DNA of 64,000 nucleotides from Spinacia oleracea (GCF_020520425.1 NC_079492.1:140682361-140746360); one strand, 5' to 3'. Shown: positions 1-13,319, counted from the stretch's first letter. A program made the numbers and translations. The notes: generated by a model from the sequence alone, not told the origin.

Positions 1-166
1 TTCAAAGAAAGGAATGACATTGCTTAGTTTGGTCCAGAAGTAAATGATTTCACTTTCAGAAATGACAGCCCCTAAAGCTCAGTGTATTGCTTTGGCCTAC
101 TAAAGTGTACATTACAAATTCACGATTTATGGACCTTTAATATATTAGCAGATTTTGATATATAGG

Positions 167-1087
167 TGTTGTACACATTTTAAAACCTACCCTTAACAAG
201 GGTATATGGTAGGTCAAAGGCCATAAATTAACAAAGGTCCAACAGCTAAGTCAAGCCCAATCGAGATACAAGTCCAAGAGAAAGAGACAGAGCAGCCACA
301 CAAAGGATAAGCCCAAGAGAAACACGAGCCCAGAAGGATTAGATTCCCAGCGCCAGTTACAAGTTAGAAAGCGTGGAATTAGTCAAGGCTGACGTGGCCA
401 TGATCACCCAGTTTTTCTCCCTCCCGTCCAAGCAGTTACGGGAGCAACCCCCATTCTACTACAAACCGCTCTTCAACCGCCTCCTACTAGGGTATATATA
501 CGTTAAGAACCGGCATTCAGAAAGACATCATCAACACACAAACAAAACATTTCTTACTTTCGTAGCTTTCCGTAGCTTTAGCCCTAACGCTTAGTTTAGT
601 CCTAGGCTTAGTATCCTAGAGTAGCGTAGCAGTAGTTCGTAGCGTTTCCCTCATATATTTGAAGACCTTCCGGCAGTTTATGTTGTGTATTTTGCAAGCA
701 TTGAACCATGGAGGCACATCTCTTGTTTTTCATTACATATCAATCAATGATATTTGCTTAGCTTTGTATGCTGTTTTACTTTCGCATTAACTTTGTCATG
801 AAAAGTTCTTGTATTTGATGATTTCCTACAAATTACTCGTTCACGAGCGAGGTCTCTACATAATAAGGCCAGCCGGCGTTTAAGGGTAGTACCCCTAGAC
901 ACATTTATTCGCCCTACAGAATAAGGTGTTATTGCTTGTTCGCGTATAGCGTCAACAATAGGGTAAGGGAAACCCTAAGGTTTAGCGAAAATTTCTAATT
1001 AACTCTGTATTTTGGCATTGCCTTTGTTAATCCTCACATAGTTACGTCCTATCTGAAATACCTTACTGCTAACAAAAACTAAACACT
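167..1087 (+). repeat. LTR-like block inside the last visible PRMT7 intron
   Basis: This stretch lies left of the last visible PRMT7 exon and has no homology to the gene. It begins with TGTTGTAC, contains an LTR-style promoter core (GGGTATATATACG near 489-501) followed by a polypyrimidine/CAACA-rich leader, and ends near CTAACAAAAACTAAACA. It may be a solo LTR. I could not find a matching 5-bp target duplication or a primer-binding site, so the ends are approximate and the call is tentative. Confidence 0.35.
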
Positions 1088-1420
1088 GTTAACAATTCCC
1101 AACCCCCCCTCTCCCAATCAATTTCCTCCCTTCCACCTGTTTATTTCTTGGAGTAACAGCAACGCATATGAAAGAGGGTATACATAATTGTTTGATCTCA
1201 CAAACAGTGATCGTGGTTTAACATGAGTAAAATTTATTTGATTATAGTTTTACACATTTATGTTAGTTTTGACTTTTGTTGCACATGTCATATGACTTCA
1301 AATTAATGAATTGATTTTTTTTAAAAAAACAATTCAGAGATATTCTTTTGAAAGCTAGAAAGTAGAATCTCAACAATTGGCCATTATATTTATATGTCAG
1401 ATGATGCATAGGATGTGTAC

Positions 1421-4400
1421 CTTTGCTTTCCCAGAGCAAGAACTCATAGGTTTTGAGAAGTCAAATTCCATCAATGTCAACCTCTCACTCAGTTCCTGAC
1501 AGTGGTTCAATTGAATATGACATTAGTCCCAAAAGATAGTAACTTACATAGTGACATGAACAGGCACACACGATGAAGGCAGGGGAGGAGAGGAGAAAGA
1601 AAGTGGTAACTGTACCTTAGTCTCCCCACATTGCCAGACAAAGAATGGCAGCATAGGACCCTCCTTGGGGGCTGACAAGTTCCCACATGCCCCCAAGATG
1701 GTATTAGCAACAGAATGATCAAACCCTTCAATATTTACAAGACTGCAACGACTTCTCCAGAGATCCTAACAAGCAGATAATAAGGTCACATTTCCACCTT
1801 AGCACAACAACATTCAAAGAATACCAAGGCACTTACCGGGAGGGACATAGCACAAACTCGTAAAATTCCTCTGCAGGGAATGACATGAGCGTCTTTGGAC
1901 AATATTCTTTCAAGCCTTGTCCTCTCTTTCCTAAACTCATTCAACAGAATAAAGGCCAATGTTAGTCATATATCCAAAGCAGGAAATAGTCAATATTGAA
2001 ATAAGATACATGAGATGAAGGTGTTTAGCATGAAATGCAGATATAAGAGGGGCTGGAAGTCTGGCACAACAATAATCCTATCACGAAAGAAACGCTTCTC
2101 TCTTTTGAGGTGTGAAGGAGCAATAAACCAAATGCTCAGCAAAGCTATGCGTTAAGCCAGAGGGAACTTAAACCTAGGCACAATTTGTCTCTCTTTACTC
2201 CTATTTGTCACTTCCTGTAATAAGGGAAGCACTACTACCTGGGTTAACATCCTTTGATGCTTGTGGAAAGAGGTGAATCATACTTGGATAGAGTTTTCTC
2301 TTTCTTTCTCCATGTTTTATAGTCTAAAATACTGCAGATTTGACCTACCAAAAGGCTTTTGATCTTTCTTGAAGAAATATTGGCACATAAAAGAATATGA
2401 TCAGCTAGCAATGCAGGGTGGTAGTAAATCATCATTAAGATCCCAAACAAATAGCTACAATCAATATTTCAGAGAACTCAGACATACTCACCAAAATCGC
2501 AAATTTTTCCATGGAAGACAGGTTTCAAATCCGTAGTAGAATGGCTCTCCAACCAATAAATCAATCTGCAAACAGGAGATAATGAACACGTTAAATGACA
2601 GATTCTATCATTACAAGCGAAACAACAAGTTCAGCTTCAGAGAAAGAGGAAGCAAGCATACAACAATACAACGACCCAACAACCCAATAAAAAGAGGAAG
2701 CAACACAAGCAAGCATAATCGAAAGAAGTGTGATAAATGTAAATCACGTTTCACAACTTGACCAATGGCATAAAAATGAGAAAAACCAATGCTGTACAAT
2801 GAAAAATTTAGCATAAACCTAATTACGGGTACCTTCTTCCCATCTGTGTCATTTATTGAAATGCAGTCTGTCCGGTGATCAAGCAGTTTCAGACAGTCAG
2901 CAGAAAAATGATTTGTTTCAGCATTAGCTTGCAGATACTGAAAACCTCTCTCTCGCAACCCAGGAAATAACAACATGATATGTGAAGTGTTGCAAAGACG
3001 GGCTATGGCTGTGGCTAAAAAAATGCTATCATCCACAACAAAACATAACGGGGAATCTTTTCCGTACAACTGCAAATAGGGGGTAGCGCGTGTTAATTCA
3101 GGAAACAAAAGGGGGGGAGACAAGAGGAACTATGAAGAATGAAAGTAACCAATGAACATGTAGCCTAAAACAACAATTCAATAATTCCAACATCAACAAT
3201 TAATACAGAATCACCAAAAGTTTTGAGTTTTCCGACCTTTTCCCACTTAGATCATCATGATTTATCAGGAAGATAGATACTCAGTATTACATTCGGAATT
3301 TAGGATGCACCTAATAACTGATCATCATGATTTTTTAGGAAGATAGATACTCAGTATTACATTTCGGAATTTAGGATGCACAGAAAAATCACATAAATAC
3401 CCCTAAAAGCACACATTGATCATACAACCACAGTGGAATTCTTTTTCACCACTTCATGATGAAAATTATGTAATACATCCAAAAGTCAAGTTTATCAAAA
3501 CTATAGACTTCACCAAATTTATCAAGACAAAACATACTCCAAAGTCCATCCTATAGAGAAAGTTGGCATGAGCTGCATGATCATGACGAAACAATTTTTC
3601 ATAAGCGATGAACTAGGGTAGCGCACCATTATGATAATTTTTCATGTGTTTTATAGAGAAAGTTGGCATGAGCTGCATGATAAAGAACCAGTTTTTTTTT
3701 TTTTAAAAAAAAAAGGTAAAAGAAAAAGAGAAATGACGAACCCATAGAACATTGAGTAGGATATAGGTTATGCAATCAAGTCCTTACAGCATTTTGTACA
3801 GCTAGTAATACACAATTCCTCCAATTATCATCAGAATAGGTTGCAATTTTTTCAGGTGACAAAGTCAGCTGCAAGTCATCCCCGTGAATACTATGTTCAT
3901 TCCTAGTTCTTTGGCTTTCAACCTTGAGACTGTAAGAAATACTGATATCCGAGTGGACAGCACGCAAATGAATATTTTCACCCTTGGATACTGGTAAACC
4001 CTTTCCTGGGACAAACCAAACACATTGTTTCCAATGGTCACACCAATTCCGATCACCTGGTAAATCAACAAGTTCAGTCAGCATGTAAGAAAAATATTCA
4101 TAATAGAACCTCAATTATTCTTTTCTGGTAAACTTGAGCTACAGAAATCCTGTGATGCACGGACTTGCCACTTGACTCAACCATACCCGTGTTCACACGA
4201 CCTAACCCGAATTCGGACACGGAATACGGGTTTGGACCTGGGAGGGAGAAGCGAACTTGGCACTTTCTCCGGTAATATAAGTGTGAGAATTGAGTGGATG
4301 AATTGCTGAAGTGATGTCACATAGGGGGTCGGAAATTTTAAAAAATTAAGTATGGTATGCTTTTCCTGACCCCTTAATAAGTTTTTTGTGCACTTATTTG

Positions 4401-7400
4401 TCCTTTTTCCATGCAAGCAGTAAAAGATTTGTATTTCCAATTAATTTTTTAAAACCTCTGATTTTACTTTTCTTCTGTATATTTTCTTATCATAATTTTT
4501 CTTATTACCACTTATTTCTATTTCTTCGTAAAAAAATGTATTAATTAAAATGTACTCCCTCCATCCCAGATTAGTTGTTACACTTTCCTTTTTCGTTCGT
4601 CCCAGATTAGTTGTTACACTTCTAAATTAGGAATGACCCCACAATTATTATATTGTCTCTCTCTTCCCACTACATTTTTTTTTCCCCACACCCTCTCTCA
4701 TTCAATTAAAAAAATACCCACTAACTCCTATCACATCTACTTTTTCAATAGAATAACAATTGATAACCACACTACTACTTATCGCATTAAACTATGTGCC
4801 CAAGAGAGTGTAACAACTATTCTGGGACGGAGGGAATTTAACATTATTTTTCTCAATTACCCGTCTCCCCAGTCCATATCAGAATTTTGGACACTTCTAA
4901 AATGTATCCACAGTTCAGTGATTTTAAAATTTTCCATGTCCGACTCTAGGATCCGTATTCGAGTCCGAGCATCAGAAATTAAGACTACAGTTTATGACTA
5001 AAACCTACTTTGTATGTTACTTCAGCACCTTGGTTGACCGGGACTGTAGGGTGTCAACACGACATGACACTCTAAAGGTGTTCGAGGAAGCATCAACACC
5101 CGTGTCAGAAAAGTATCTGAAATCGAGTGTCGTGGTCGGAGGAGAAGAGAAAAAAAGAATAAAAAGTTCAATTTTTGGTATCCAAGATGAAGATAAGCAC
5201 CATAGGCGAATAAATTAGTCTTACCGGATGTTACCCATATTAAAAAACTCTAAAAAACTAAAAAGTTAGGGGTTAACTTAGTGCCCTCTTCTTTTTCTTT
5301 TTCATTTTATACATTAAAATAATATGGGTTTTTTCAACACTTTATATGGTAGCCGTGTCTAACGAACTAGTCAAGACACTCCTTAGACCATTTCGCCGTG
5401 TCTGCAAAATTTTGGATCAGAGTGTCAGATTCTCCGACACTGGTGTCGGACATGACACTCAAATCCGTGTCTGAGCAACATAGCAAAAAACATTGTTCCA
5501 AGACCATGTATTAAATACTAGTGACAGTAGCATGAATAGAAAAAATAATAACAGCCATAATATTGCATGACTTTTACAAATATCGAACATGTATGAGAAA
5601 CCCTTTCTCACCAATATGGAAATTTACCAGAATAGTCTGATGATAAAAGTACCTGGAAATTCTGTCTGTAAATGTTTGATCCACTTAGGTGCAGTAGAGT
5701 AAAAGACTGTTCCTTCTCGATCAAGCTGAAGTACCCACCTAAAAGAAGTGCAAGCTATAATTATGAGTGACCAGAGAAACAAATCAAATGATCTAGACTC
5801 TGAGATGCTATACCAGGAGATAACAGCATTTACACTTCCGCCAGCAGCCGCCTTTATGAGTATCTCAGCCTCCCCGTGACTGTCTGGCCGTTTCCAAAAG
5901 TCAAACTCAAAAATTTTGAAGGGTTCTGAAAGCTGGACGGATGCTAAATCAAACATAAATTCTAGGTATGTGGGATTATTCCAGACAGCGCTGTACAAAA
6001 CAGTTTACCAGCTTTATTTCTTCTTGCAATGAGTCACAATGCATAGGGTACTGTTGTGGTTTCACATTCAAAATGGAACTGAGTTCAGTTGGAACAAGAC
6101 GAATGCCATCTGATGCACAAAGCTCGTTGTTATAGAGATCATGTAGCTTCCATAAAAAGCTGCTTTCAACTAGCTGAGCACAAAGTTGCACTTTGTTAGA
6201 TAACAGTATAGTAAGCTATACATTAACATTTGAACATACACAATACAGCAAAGACATCAAAGAAAATTACAAATTCTTCTCTATGTGTGGGCTTGCCTAG
6301 AACATTAGTGTTGCAAATCACTGAATGAATAACGGGAAAGGGAATGCAAATGCAGGATAAATAATTGATTTAATAAAGTGTGCATGAGGGAATGTTATGG
6401 AGTATTAAGGGGGGAGAGAGGGAGGAGAGAGAAGACGTGTGTGGATGGATGTGGGGACTGGGGGGGCAACCTATGACGTAAGTAAAGAGCAAACTTACTA
6501 AAAAGGTACTTAAATATGGGACAACAATAAATAATATATGTATAATTGTATACTTGTGTTGGGATGGAGGGAGCATTAAATGGGAAAAATCACACTAATC
6601 TCGTCTACTATATCCCACGATTTCTTTTGGGGTTCAGGGACATCGAGTTAGGCAATCTATATCTAGAGATATCCCACCCATCACAACACAACGAAACTTG
6701 AGGGTGGGGGAGGGTAAGGGAATCCTACACCAAGAGTGCCCCTAGTGGAACTTGATCCCATGACCTCAACATCATAAGATGCAAGCCTTAACGCCTAGAG
6801 TAATTTATGTTTGTGGGAATAATTTAATCAGAAATTAATGCGTATCAGAGTAATTAACCTTTCAGTTGCTAATAAGATTGGAGAACGCATTAAGCTGTCA
6901 AGCATGAAACCAAACTTCGCTACTTAAAAGTTTTTCAGCAGCTATATGATAGTTTTCATGTAAAATGTTCACTTTCAGTTGCTATAAAACTCTCTCAGGG
7001 ATGTATGATTTATACTCCATCCGTATTTGGCTTGATGCCCTTTATTATTCAGATCAAAGGACCAGAATACAGAACTCAAATTGTCAATATGCAAATCCTG
7101 ACAATCATGATCCATCTTTACCTTAATTTCCATCTTTTTAGGGTCTTTCCCAACTAATATCACTTTGAACCTCCACGATGTCATTAAAGTATTAAGCTAC
7201 TATTCATTTGGCAAGCTGAAAATTGATTGGCTTGGAATCTGAAACCATGTAAGATGTAACCCTTTTTTCTTTCTTGAAAATTCCAGACCTGAATTTAAAT
7301 GCAAGGCAAAGCCAATCTTCTGGGGGTATCTACCATAAATTCCATAATATACACCAAACAGAGAGAACATCACAAAGGAATCTGGTTAAAAAAAACTTGG

Positions 7401-10400
7401 AAATACAAGAAGATTTCGAAAAATCTTACCTGGCCATAGGTTATTGCTCGGTAAGGGACAGTTTCAGGATTCTCCACCAGTAACTCATCATGAGCATTTT
7501 GCAGAGTAGGTATCAATCCTTCTCCCAGCAGTTCTGAGTCTAGGATCTCACTGACCTACATTTTGGTATTCAACAAACAGTGGCAGATATTATTTTCATA
7601 TGTTGTGCATTCCAGTTGCAAAGGGCTTGTTTCAAGAAAGCAGGACAAGAATTACTACAAGTACAAGATATTTCAAAAATTAATGAAGTTGTGTGTTTCA
7701 AGTCTGGAACTTTGATTGATAATTTTTTCAGGTAGGTAAGAGGAATGACCAAGTTGGACCTGAGTCACCTGACCCCTCAATCATCCCCAAGTCCAGCCTC
7801 TTTGGACCCCCCCCCCCCCCCCCCCCAAAACACACACACACACACAACACACACAAAAAGTGTGTCTAGAGGGATTCGATCTGTTGATCTGAAACTTTTA
7901 TTGCTGCACGATTGGTGTATCACCTTGTATTTTCCTCAGATACTGTCAAGTTAGGTTGGAAAAAAAATCATGTATGGATAGACGGACAATAATGATAACA
8001 AGATAGTACATCACCTATTTGAAATTGGACTATAAACATCTTTATGGAAAGTAACAAAATCTCTCCCATTTCTTGGTAGGAAAAAACCAACTGGCCAGAC
8101 CTAAGCTAGCAAAGTAAGCATAAATCTTACCGAAGTTAGCATACTTGTATGATCTTTCCACTTACAATACTGATCAACATAATTGCCCTTACACTACTAA
8201 TCAATATGATCCTAGAAGATTATAATCACACCACCAATTTTTTACCTTTCACAACCCTATAACAAACTGCAGTGGAAGCTAAAATTTTTAGAGACTGCAC
8301 ATAGCACCAGTATCATAGCCAGATTTTGATGCATATACTGTTACACCTTTTTTGTTATTGCACTCCTTGATAATATAAACAAAAATTATTTTGAGCCAAC
8401 AATACAGGTGCCACTTAAAATGAGCTCGGCCAATTATAATGAGGAAGATGAAAGGAACTGAGGCCTCAAAGAATTAGAAGAATTCAAAGGTGATCTTCAA
8501 ATCACAAAAATATAACACCTGTTCTCTGGTAACTTGGATGAATCAGCTGGGAGATCTCAGGACATCAAGCCATTTTTTAATGAATCCCCAATACTCCGGG
8601 GAAGCTGTTTAAAGAGTTGAGGTGATAGGGATCCTATATGTGCCTTGTTGAAGTGAAGTGCACTTAATTTAACTATTTGATGTAGAAAAGGTTATTGTGC
8701 GCCTTTTCACACCTCCAGTGCACCTCTTTAAAACCCCTCACCTGGCCAAATAAAAGTGTTTGACGCTTGACCCCTATCGTCATAGCTTCAGAGCCTTAGG
8801 CCTCCAGGCTTGCTTTTCTATACTCCCTCCATCCCGGAATACTCGAAACACTTTCCTTATAACCGTCCCGGATTACTTGCAACATTTCTAAAAATGGAAA
8901 CTTTTATTAATATTATATCAATTTCTCACTTACCCAAGGACCCACCTACATCCCTACTACCTTAAAAAAACATTAAAAATTCCACTACCCCCACCCTCCT
9001 ACCCCTTTAAAAGTTTGACACACATCTCACTACCTATATTAAAAAAATACACCACTACCAACTACCATCTAATCAAATAATAAGTCAATTACAATACGTT
9101 AAACTTTATGCCGGTCAAACCGTTTCGAGTATTCCAGATGGAGGGAGTACATTGCAGGGTGGCATGCAACTATAGAGTTAGAGATTCCTAGAAACACTTA
9201 TCGTTCAAAAATGGTGCGGCGTAACCAAATAATTGGATGATAAGACATGAATCAGTGAACCTACTTCTAGACCCATGTTCCAATCTATTCTTTGGGAGCT
9301 TACTAGCTAAGGGGAGCATTTGGTTACAGAGAATGAGAGAAGGAATGGACTACGTGGTTCTGGAATCCTGGACTGTGAAAACCTGTAAAAGTAGAGACCT
9401 CAGTAGCAGTCCTAAAGATTGTTCTGAAACATGCTGCTGTATATAGCATCCAGCTGCTGTATATGGCCTAGTTTCTGGTAAATGATAGAGGTCTCTAAAC
9501 TGTCAAAAAATGTACTATTTGCGCTGAACAACAAAGCGCGTGACAAGAATACAAGACAACAGTGTTTCTATCTCATAGATTAACGCTTATACCAATAACC
9601 TTCAACAACACAATCACATCCTACAAGAAAAATAGCATGAATTGTTGTTCAATATACCCAATTTTCCATCCAAAAAAAAGATTTGGTGTAATATACCCAC
9701 AAGTATATCAGCTCGAGCAGTGATATCGACTCCAAGTTTGAGTTCATCTGAGCGCTTGTTGATGACATTTATTTTCCTCGACATACCATTGCAATGCACA
9801 ACTTTCCTCATCAACTTTATCATTGGAAGGTAAGATTCACATGCAACCACCCTCCCTTTGTCATTGCAGTCCTGTATACCCATTGCTCGTGCAGCCATCA
9901 TTGACAGTAATCCGGTACCAGAACTGGACATAACAAAAGAGGTAAATTAGTCATACCAATAGCTCACAACTGAAAGCACTATAACGCCCATCAAACACAC
10001 CAAATGATATCATGATCATGCACTGTAATAACACATAAACAAGCTCCAACATCCTGCAATTGTACTCCCCCATTTTACACACATTCAACCCTAATGTGAA
10101 TTATCCAACAAATGAGACTATACAGGGACAGACACAAATCAGATTATAATGTGTGAATTGTAAAAGAAGCATTTGGAGAGCATTATATTCAAATCAAGCA
10201 GTACGAATCCCCCTCCCCGCATTTGTAATTTGTACTTCCTGCTCATTCGCGCCAAAAGAAAACATCCCAATCAAGCAGCTAATTTAATACAAATACTGAA
10301 AGTGACAGTCAATTGACAAGAAGAACAATGAAATCGAAATAAATTAATTACCCAATGTCAAGGACTGAGCAAGGTCGAGTGACAGTGTTGTCAATGGCAA

Positions 10401-10566
10401 GGCGATAAGCTTTGTTTCTGCTATTGTCGTTAAGCATATCCAGATACGAGGTTGTGGCCAAGTCGACAGAGGGAGAATCATCGTCTCCTTCGACGACCAC
10501 CCACTCAGAGTTGCCGGTGAGTGCATCCACTCTCAACTGAAAGATACGCTCACTTGACGTCATCAC
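1421..10566 (-). CDS. PRMT7: Protein arginine N-methyltransferase 7 (PRMT7/PRMT1.6-type), C-terminus off window
   Basis: SAM-dependent arginine methyltransferase with two tandem PRMT modules. Exons on the minus strand: 10352-10566, 9701-9923, 7430-7555, 6009-6173, 5814-5932, 5653-5738, 3788-4056, 2833-3069, 2492-2565, 1837-1930, 1616-1765 and 1421-1495. All have GT..AG borders and compatible phases, giving 611 codons. Visible motifs: SAM-binding motif I DIGSGTG (about residues 70-76), post-I VACES, double-E loop SEILDSELLGEG (E149, E158), and in the second module a THW-like loop DHWKQ (about 318-322). The start MMTSSERIFQL fits plant PRMT7. The family is about 700 residues, so roughly 90 residues are missing. 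The next intron runs to position 1, so the last exon(s) lie beyond the left edge. Introns carry several transposons, but no coding break is seen. It is the ortholog of Arabidopsis At4g16570 and sits beside the HINT4 and aspartyl protease genes as it does there. Confidence 0.93.
3251..3380. repeat. Direct duplication of about 62 bp in a PRMT7 intron
   Basis: Two adjacent near-identical copies begin at 3251 and 3320; each carries GAAGATAGATACTCAGTATT and ends with TTAGGATGCAC. A second short duplication, TATAGAGAAAGTTGGCATGA, occurs at 3552 and 3651. Both lie in the intron between exons 7 and 8 and look like local tandem duplications without coding content. Confidence 0.75.
4165..5490. mobile_element. 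Transposon-derived block in PRMT7 intron, with nested Stowaway
   Basis: The intron 4057-5652 contains sequence with repeated ACCCGTGT / CGTGTC / CGACAC words at both ends (for example 4185-4240 and 5350-5485), resembling the ends of a dispersed repeat split by the Stowaway at 4555-4836. No coding capacity and no certain target duplication are seen. The class is undetermined. Confidence 0.35.
4555..4836. mobile_element. Stowaway MITE (Tc1/mariner type)
   Basis: It starts CTCCCTCCATCCCAGATTAG after a TA and ends with the inverted form CTGGGACGGAGGGA. The terminal repeat GTTACACTT is present in two direct copies on the left and inverted on the right. The element is about 280 bp, AT-rich and non-coding. 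Confidence 0.8.
6553..6573. mobile_element. Single Stowaway terminus (fragment)
   Basis: A right-end signature GGGATGGAGGGAG occurs at about 6561-6573 without a matching left end upstream. It is probably a truncated or diverged copy in the intron between PRMT7 exons 3 and 4. Confidence 0.35.
6622..6802 (-). mobile_element. tRNA-derived SINE (minus strand)
   Basis: Read on the minus strand, this has a box A-like segment (GGCGTTAAGGCTTGCAT near 6780-6796) and a box B-like segment (GGTCATGGGATCAAGTTCC near 6745-6763), the RNA polymerase III promoter layout of plant SINEs. The body contains GGGTGGGGGAGGG words. It lies in a PRMT7 intron. Confidence 0.55.
7738..7940 (-). mobile_element. SINE-like insertion with poly-C/CA tract
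   Basis: On the minus strand it contains a box B-like CAGATCGAATCCCTC (about 7872-7886) preceded by a box A-like segment around 7905-7920, and it ends in a simple C-run and CA repeat (about 7808-7850 on the plus strand). It lies in PRMT7 intron 2. The layout suggests a tRNA-type SINE whose tail became a microsatellite. Confidence 0.4.
8823..9147. mobile_element. Stowaway MITE in PRMT7 intron 2
   Basis: A TA dinucleotide flanks both ends. Terminal inverted repeats are CTCCCTCCATCCCGGAATAC on the left and the inverted GTATTCCAGATGGAGGGAG-like form on the right. It is 325 bp, of the same subfamily as the copy at 32795-33122 (shared GGAATACT and GCCGGTCAAA words). Confidence 0.9.
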
Positions 10567-10828
10567 TCCACTTGAAAAACTTGATTAGGGTTTCTTAATT
10601 TTTTCTTTGGAGTATTCTGTATTCAGTTTATCTGGGTACTTGCATAGGAGAGTAGTTGCATCCAAACTCAGATTTTGTGACATTTTTCTAAGTTGGTCTC
10701 TTCAACTCTACTTCATTCTGGGCCCCCTCTAACTCTTTATTTGATTCTTGAACTTCGATAGAGATTCCGTACACGAATTATGAATTGATGTACGTCATCG
10801 GTCTTTCTAAGGAGTGTCCCATGAGAAA
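10567..10828. promoter_or_regulatory. PRMT7 upstream region
   Basis: This is the short single-copy stretch between the PRMT7 start codon and the first transposon end, and must hold the PRMT7 5' UTR and proximal promoter. No clear TATA box was seen on the minus strand. Nothing else is recognised here. Confidence 0.4.
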
Positions 10829-11690
10829 TTCCGAGTGAATCTCAGTGATTGGAAATTCCAATCAAATGGCATTTTCGTAAATATTTTGCTTGAAAACTGC
10901 AGATGGTATAATGTTACGTGTTAATTGTATATTTGTAGTTATTGACTGCATATTATTCGGTGTTGATTGTATACAACTTATCGTTGACTGTATATTTTAT
11001 GATTGTTGATGAATTACTAAAATGCAATCTTGTTTATTGGTAAGTGGTTGACTGTATATTTATAGTTGTGGATTGATTGTTAGTAGAAGTTTATTGTACA
11101 TTGCGAGCTGTTGACTGTATATTATACTCCCTCCATTCCCTTTTGTTCTTCCCCTAAAGAATGTTGGGTGTGGTTTAAGAAAACTGAATTTTGATTTGTA
11201 TTGGGATATGAGTAATGATTGGGTGTAAGAATAATGATTGGGTGTAAGAAATTGAATAAAGTAAAGAGAGAGAAAGTATTTAATTAATAGGGAGAAAAGT
11301 ATATATTTTATTAAAGTATTGAAATAAATCAGCATAAATTTTCAGTCACATGGGGTATGGGACCCATCTGCTGTTACATGGACCAATCAGAAACAATCAT
11401 ACAATGACTCACGTTTTTTTTGGCTGGAAATTTAGCCCAAACAATTGATTTCAGTTTTCCCTCCAAATTTTTCCCCAAATAAAAAAACAGGGGATTTTCA
11501 TTTTCCCTCCAAATTTTTGAGGGGTTGAAATAGTGAATTCCCTTTATAAATAGGGTCACTTTCCCCCACAAAAGACCAAAATCTGACTTTTACCAAGTTC
11601 AATAAATACAAGGAAAACACCAAAATTTCTTCCTCAATTCAGCATTAAATAGCAAAAAAACAGGGGACTTAATGGCTTCAGATCAAGAGG

Positions 11691-13319
11691 ATGACGATTT
11701 CCTCGGATTTTTCTGATGATGAAGGCGATGGCATTAACTCCGATTCTGACTCGGAAGAAGGTGATGATGCTGCTGACTTGGTACAAGCTTCTCAAAATAC
11801 TGCTGCTGATTTTGGGGACTTTGGGTTTAATGAAGATGTACCAAACAGCACTGAATATGTACAGCAAGTACCAAAAGTAGAAGGGGAAGGGCAGCAGCAA
11901 ACTACCAACTTTCAAGAGGTACCATTTCTTTTTTATTTGAACTTTCCACCACCATCAAAAAATGCATCACCAATTCATCATCAAACAGCAACACAAAGAA
12001 CAGATCATCATAAGCCTAGGACTCCTAGAATAAATAATGAATTGAGGCTTGAAATTTTGGTGTACCTGCTGAATAGAAAAATTCCAGATTCAGAAACTCT
12101 TTTGTTTGGGACAATAAGGGATGCAGCCATAGAATTTGATTACAACAGAAAAATCATAGGGTCAATATGGGACAAAGCAAAGAAGCAGAAGGCAGCAATG
12201 AAGTCATATGTGGTGGAAAGTAAGTATCACAAGTGTGGCAGGAAAAAGGTTCAAGTCACATATGACTCTATTGCACAAATAGCCATGGGGGACAGAACAT
12301 GCATTGTAGATCTTGCAAGAATGCTCAATTTGGGACCAACAACAGTATGGAGGCTCATCAAGAGGAAAATTATTAAGCCACACTCAAGTCCCTTGCATCC
12401 AGGCATTTCAGAAGCATGCAAAATGGCAAGGATGAGGTGGGTACTCAGACTAATAATGGATTACACTATACCACAAGAACCAACATATTACAGCATGTAT
12501 GACTTCATTCATATTGATGAGAAATGGTTTTATTTGACTCAAAAAAACCAGAGAGTTTATCTTGCAAACAATGAACCCTATCCACATAGAAGTGCAAGTT
12601 CAAGAACCAAGATACCAAAATTCATGTTCATGGCAGCAGTAGCCAAACCAAGGTGGGGTGAAAATGGGAATTGTGAATTTGATGGTAAAATAGGCATATT
12701 TCCATTCACAAATGCAGTTGCAGCCAAGAGGACATCAAAAAACAGAGTAAAGGGGACCATTGAAACAAAGCCAGTGAAGTCTGTGAATCAAATTGAAACA
12801 AGGGCAATGATGATCAACATGCTAATTCCAGCAATCAAGGCAAAGTGGCCACCACATGAAGGGGAAAAGGTCATCTATATTATTCAAGATAATGCAAAGG
12901 CACATATATTGCAAGATGATCCTGAATGGCAACTACACTACAAACAAGATGGGTTCACTTTTGTGTTGACTCAACAGCCAGCAAACAGTCCAGATTGCAA
13001 CATATTGGACTTGGGATTTTTCAGGTCCATTCAATCACTTATGCACAAGAAAATGCCTAAAACTGTGGAGGACTTAAGTGGAGCAGTGTATGATTTTTTT
13101 AATGAGTTGCATCCTAAGACATTGTCTAATGTGTGGATGACATTACAGTTTGTGTCTAATGAGATTCTTAAACACAAGGGCAACAATGATTACCAACTTC
13201 CACACAACAAGAAGAAGATTCTAGAAGATGAAGGCAGACTGCCAGAGCAAGTCAAGGCACCTATATGGGCAGTTAATGAATGCATGCAACTCTATGATGA
13301 ATGGAAAGCAAACCAGTGA
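11691..13319 (+). CDS. Mariner-like transposase (DD39D)
   Basis: A 542-residue uninterrupted ORF. After an acidic N-terminus come helix-turn-helix-like DNA-binding segments (around residues 120-165 and 195-240, e.g. GPTTVWRLIKRK), then the RNase H-like catalytic core: D276 in HIDEKWFY, D400 in IIQDNAKAH and D440 in NILDLGFF. Exactly 39 residues separate the last two, the plant MLE DD39D signature. It cuts and pastes elements with CTCCCTCC ends at TA and could mobilise Stowaway MITEs in trans. An ATG 20 nt upstream (11671) opens MASDQEDDDFLGF and stops after 14 codons in another frame, as if one T was gained near 11710; the native N-terminus may therefore differ. All catalytic residues are present and no internal stop is seen. 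Confidence 0.92.
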   Translation: MTISSDFSDDEGDGINSDSDSEEGDDAADLVQASQNTAADFGDFGFNEDVPNSTEYVQQVPKVEGEGQQQTTNFQEVPFLFYLNFPPPSKNASPIHHQTATQRTDHHKPRTPRINNELRLEILVYLLNRKIPDSETLLFGTIRDAAIEFDYNRKIIGSIWDKAKKQKAAMKSYVVESKYHKCGRKKVQVTYDSIAQIAMGDRTCIVDLARMLNLGPTTVWRLIKRKIIKPHSSPLHPGISEACKMARMRWVLRLIMDYTIPQEPTYYSMYDFIHIDEKWFYLTQKNQRVYLANNEPYPHRSASSRTKIPKFMFMAAVAKPRWGENGNCEFDGKIGIFPFTNAVAAKRTSKNRVKGTIETKPVKSVNQIETRAMMINMLIPAIKAKWPPHEGEKVIYIIQDNAKAHILQDDPEWQLHYKQDGFTFVLTQQPANSPDCNILDLGFFRSIQSLMHKKMPKTVEDLSGAVYDFFNELHPKTLSNVWMTLQFVSNEILKHKGNNDYQLPHNKKKILEDEGRLPEQVKAPIWAVNECMQLYDEWKANQ

